From: an uncultured Bacteroidota bacterium
GTDB lineage: Bacteria; Bacteroidota; Rhodothermia; Rhodothermales; Salinibacteraceae
DNA length: 64,000 nt
Direction of reading: 5' to 3'
Assembly (NCBI GenBank): GCA_913056185.1
Contig: CAJXLV010000009.1
Span: 1 to 64,000 of the forward strand
Every line of letters begins with the position of its first letter. Position 1 is the stretch's first letter. Positions 61,717-64,000 of this stretch are shown piece by piece. Both the position numbers and the translations under genes were made by a program. The notes beneath the pieces were generated by a model, which was not told where the DNA came from, did not search any database, and was given only the letters and a program-made list of their open reading frames with translations.

Positions 61717-62110
61717 CGGTCTCGGAGTCCTGTTCGTCGAGGGCGTCGATGAGGGCCTTGATCTCTTCCCGCTCGTCGTCGCTCAGGTCCTCCCGCTGCA
61801 CGAGCGTCTGCACCAGCGCCGAGGGCGATCCCTGAAAGACCTTCTCCATCAGGCGCTGCAACAGGCTGTGTTGTACAGCGTCTGGTTCTTCTGCGGGCTG
61901 GTACACGTACGACCGGCCCTCCTTGTGGTAGTCGAGGTAGCCCTTCTCGGCCAGGGTCTTGAGCACCGTCATGACCGTGGTGTACGCCACGTCGCGGTCG
62001 TCCAGGATGCGCTCGCGTACGTCGGCCACGGTGGCCTCGCCGAGGTCCCACACGTGGTGGAGGACCTCCATTTCCGTTTCGCCGAGATGAGTCAGGGAGT
62101 TTCGTTGCAT
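61697..62110 (-). CDS. blaI: BlaI/MecI family transcriptional repressor
   Basis: 137 residues. A winged helix (LTHLGETEMEVLHHVWDLGEATVADVRERI... AYTTVMTVLKTLAEKGYLDYHKEGRSYVYQP) matches BlaI/MecI, and the acidic C-terminal helix serves dimerisation and cleavage. It represses the operon until the M56 partner is activated. A palindromic TACTA-N6-TAGTA lies 25 bases upstream of its start. The two genes overlap. Confidence 0.93.
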   Translation of the reverse strand: MQRNSLTHLGETEMEVLHHVWDLGEATVADVRERILDDRDVAYTTVMTVLKTLAEKGYLDYHKEGRSYVYQPAEEPDAVQHSLLQRLMEKVFQGSPSALVQTLVQREDLSDDEREEIKALIDALDEQDSETDDATGA

Positions 62111-62134
62111 GGGGCATCGGCTGTTCTGAATCGA

Positions 62135-62150
62135 TACTATCTAAGTAGTA
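62135..62150. promoter_or_regulatory. candidate BlaI operator
   Basis: TACTA-TCTAAG-TAGTA is a perfect inverted repeat in an AT-rich patch, 25 bases upstream of blaI. It resembles BlaI/MecI boxes (TACA/TGTA type dyads) in size and symmetry. Confidence 0.6.
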
Positions 62151-62214
62151 CTATAAAAGTCGTAGAAAGACAAGCCGATTTGTTTAAAATTCATCTTGCG
62201 GCTCCAACGGAGCG

Positions 62215-62928
62215 TTAAGACGGGGGGCGGGTCTCCGTATCCGGGGGAGGCTCGTGGTAAAGGGGGGCCACCCGCTCCGGATCGGTTCCGAGCATGTAGT
62301 GGCCCCACAGGTATAGATTGCGGAGCTGTTGGCGCAAGAGGCCGTGTCGACGAAAGCGCCGCGCAGAAGTGGTGACGGCCGTGTCCAGAAATCGAAAGCC
62401 GCCGTGGGCGTGGAGCCGAGCCGCCAGTTCCAGGTCCTCGAAAAGGGGCCACTCTGGAAATCCGCCGACGGCCTCAAACGCCGAGCGCTGCATGAACTGG
62501 CCGCGGTCGCCGAAGCAGAGGCGAACCCAGGGCCAGCGCGTGCACCAGGCGTAGAAGCGGAGCAGGGGCGTGGGGGCGTCGAACTGCAGGCGGAACGTGC
62601 CGGCGGTCGTCTCGGGGGCATCGAGGGCCCGGCGGATGAGCGACAATCCGTTGCGGGGCAAAAGCGTATCGGCGTGCAGGAAGAGGAAGATGTCGCCGCT
62701 TGCCGCTTCTGCGCCACGGTTCATCTGCGTGCCGCGCCCCTTCAGCGCCTGCAGCACGGCAGCGTCCCGGGAACGGGCCAGGGCCTGGGTCCCATCCCCC
62801 GAGCCCCCGTCCACGACGATGGTCTCAAGCGGCCCCTCCTGGGCTTGGAGGCGGCGGAGCGTGGCGCCGAGTGTGTCCGCCTCGTTCAGCGTGGGAATGA
62901 TGACCGAGATGAGCGGGAGCGTCTTCAC
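62215..62928 (-). CDS. family 2 glycosyltransferase, TIGR04283-like
   Basis: 237 residues from a GTG (VKTLPLISVIIPTLNEAD). GT-A fold signs are VIIPTLNEADTLGATL, IVVDGGSGDGTQ, FLFLHADTLLP and FEDLELAARLHAHGGF. This subfamily is small, soluble and usually next to isoprenoid or surface-sugar genes; the donor and acceptor are unknown. The longer track start adds a Cys/His-rich stretch that lacks family similarity. It is followed by the blaI promoter region. Confidence 0.82.
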   Translation of the reverse strand: MKTLPLISVIIPTLNEADTLGATLRRLQAQEGPLETIVVDGGSGDGTQALARSRDAAVLQALKGRGTQMNRGAEAASGDIFLFLHADTLLPRNGLSLIRRALDAPETTAGTFRLQFDAPTPLLRFYAWCTRWPWVRLCFGDRGQFMQRSAFEAVGGFPEWPLFEDLELAARLHAHGGFRFLDTAVTTSARRFRRHGLLRQQLRNLYLWGHYMLGTDPERVAPLYHEPPPDTETRPPS

Positions 62929-63109
62929 GTCACGCAAGAAGGAATGAAACAGAGGGCTCTGCCGCGGGCATGTGGTGCGTACTGCGGGCGTGCGTTGTTC
63001 GTGCCCTCCATGTGCGATGTGCGCAACACGAGAGACACACACGAACCGCGGAGTCCCTGGTCGGAACGTCGCGCGCGGCCTTTGGCCCCCGACCCGCTGT
63101 TAAGTCGCC

Positions 63110-63931
63110 TTACCAGACCATCTGTTTCATGCAGAACACCGAGCCCCCAGCCTTCATGAACTCGCTGGTGTCGATCTCCACGGGAACGAAGTCGTGCGCA
63201 CGCAGGCGCTTGGTGGTTGTCTCGCAGCCTTCCTGAATAAGAACGTGGGTGCCGTCGGGGCAGTGGGCATTGCAGGCAAACTGGTGCCGCGCCTCGCGGT
63301 CGGGCACCTCGATGGGCGTGTCGAACAGCGTATCGATGAGGGCCCGGCCTGCGTCGTCGAACGCCTTTGGGGCCACGAGGGCGTGGTCGGCATCGAGCGG
63401 GCAGAGGCAGGTATCGAGGTGGTAGTAGTCGGGGTCCGTCAGGTGAAGCAGCAGGATCGGCACGTCCAGCAGGTCGCTGAGGGCGTCGTAGGCCTCCGGG
63501 CTCGTGCGGTAGCCGTACCCGCCCCACAGCAGTCGACGGCCGGGGTGCCACAGCGCATCGCCCATGCCCTCAAAGTCCGCGTCCAGGTCCTCGGGGAGCG
63601 ACTTGACGGCGTACCCGCGATCTTCGAAGAAGCGAGCGTAGTGCGGCACCTCGCCCGCTCGTTCGGGACGGTGCATGCGGCTCAGCACCACCCCTCGGGT
63701 GTTGGTGCGGGGGGTGTAGAACGGGAGGGTCTGGTTCGCGCAGAACACCATGTCGGGAAGCCCGGGCCGACCGTCAACGAGGGCGGGCGCACAGTCAAGC
63801 GCGGTGTAGGCGGCGCGGAGGGCTTTCCACTGCTGCCAGGCCACCTCCCGGGTTACCGCTCCCACATTGTCCGACATGTGGGGATTGATCACGTACTCGA
63901 TGTCGAAGTGCGTGGGGGTGGTTAGGACCAC
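63110..63931 (-). CDS. amidinotransferase/DDAH-like guanidino-group hydrolase, possibly 5'-partial
   Basis: 273 residues from a GTG. The frame stays open to the right window edge, so the true start may be outside. The fold family (arginine deiminase/DDAH) is shown by HFDIEYVINPHM, DMVFCANQTLPF, FEGMGDALWH, LDTCLCPLDADHA and the C-terminal catalytic Cys in GGSVFCMKQ. Members hydrolyse or transfer guanidino groups of arginine derivatives. The exact substrate is not decided. No neighbour in the window helps. Confidence 0.8.
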   Translation of the reverse strand: MVLTTPTHFDIEYVINPHMSDNVGAVTREVAWQQWKALRAAYTALDCAPALVDGRPGLPDMVFCANQTLPFYTPRTNTRGVVLSRMHRPERAGEVPHYARFFEDRGYAVKSLPEDLDADFEGMGDALWHPGRRLLWGGYGYRTSPEAYDALSDLLDVPILLLHLTDPDYYHLDTCLCPLDADHALVAPKAFDDAGRALIDTLFDTPIEVPDREARHQFACNAHCPDGTHVLIQEGCETTTKRLRAHDFVPVEIDTSEFMKAGGSVFCMKQMVW

Positions 63932-64000
63932 CCGGTTCGGGCGGGGAAGGGGGGGAAGATCCTTCGGGGCAACGTCGAGATCGTCGGGGGATCGGCAAAG

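Noticed and set aside
1-64000. CRISPR arrays, prophage, toxin-antitoxin or restriction systems
   Set aside because: No regularly spaced repeats, no phage structural or integrase genes, and no recognised defence cassette apart from the isolated Uma2, HNH and CHAT proteins, which lack typical partners.

Overview
The window is high-GC (visually well above 60%), gene-dense chromosomal DNA from a halophilic member of the Rhodothermota/Bacteroidota, close to the Salinibacter/Salisaeta/Longibacter type. The evidence is: many acidic proteins with Asp/Glu-rich tails; an NhaC-type Na+/H+ antiporter; an N-acetylornithine carbamoyltransferase arginine route typical of Bacteroidota relatives; near absence of Shine-Dalgarno sequences before start codons (rpsU and one HNH gene are exceptions); and a cryptochrome-DASH next to DUF2256. 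The species assignment is inference from gene content. No phage, CRISPR array, rRNA operon or intact transposase was seen.

Layout. 0-4 kb: small conserved proteins (DUF4286, CapA-like, Uma2) and miaB. 4-8.6 kb: a co-directional cluster of an exported protein, an AAA+ ATPase, a vWA/MIDAS protein and an unknown protein. 8.6-16 kb: an SdhA/FrdA-like flavoprotein divergent from transketolase, a Sfp-type phosphopantetheinyl transferase, a Mth938-fold protein and a membrane protein with a degenerate GGDEF-like domain. 16-18.3 kb: a lysine-2,3-aminomutase-like radical SAM enzyme with an ATP-grasp ligase. 18.4-19.0 kb: a non-coding island of repeated hairpins. 19.2-30 kb: nhaC, rdgB, rpsU, a fused E1/E2 2-oxoglutarate dehydrogenase (Kgd type), an exported TPR-CHAT protein and an SDR epimerase.

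30.8-41.2 kb is the centrepiece: a nearly complete arginine biosynthesis operon on the minus strand (argG, unknown P-loop gene, argC, argD, argF', argB, argE, argH, then an orphan response regulator). Upstream of argG, and absent from the ORF track, lies what I read as a complete translational attenuator. It has a 36-residue leader peptide with 10 arginines, a hairpin over the Arg codons, an intrinsic terminator, and a 12-bp complementary segment able to form the antiterminator.

41.3-64 kb: comEA, recO, a broken lexA-like gene, a methyltransferase, cryptochrome-DASH with DUF2256, tRNA-Ala(CGC), an RND efflux pump with its adaptor and an exported methyltransferase, an IMPACT-family protein, rnhA, obgE, dprA, a class V aminotransferase, rluD, an HNH nuclease, a BlaI/M56 regulatory pair whose sensor carries TonB-like and ExbD-like tails, a family-2 glycosyltransferase and an amidinotransferase at the right edge.

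Working together: the arg operon supplies arginine by the acetylated route, from acetylglutamate kinase to argininosuccinate lyase, under apparent attenuation. ComEA, DprA and RecO point to DNA uptake and recombination capacity. The remaining genes are housekeeping or accessory genes in short operons. Start sites are uncertain wherever I say so, because Shine-Dalgarno sequences are mostly missing.
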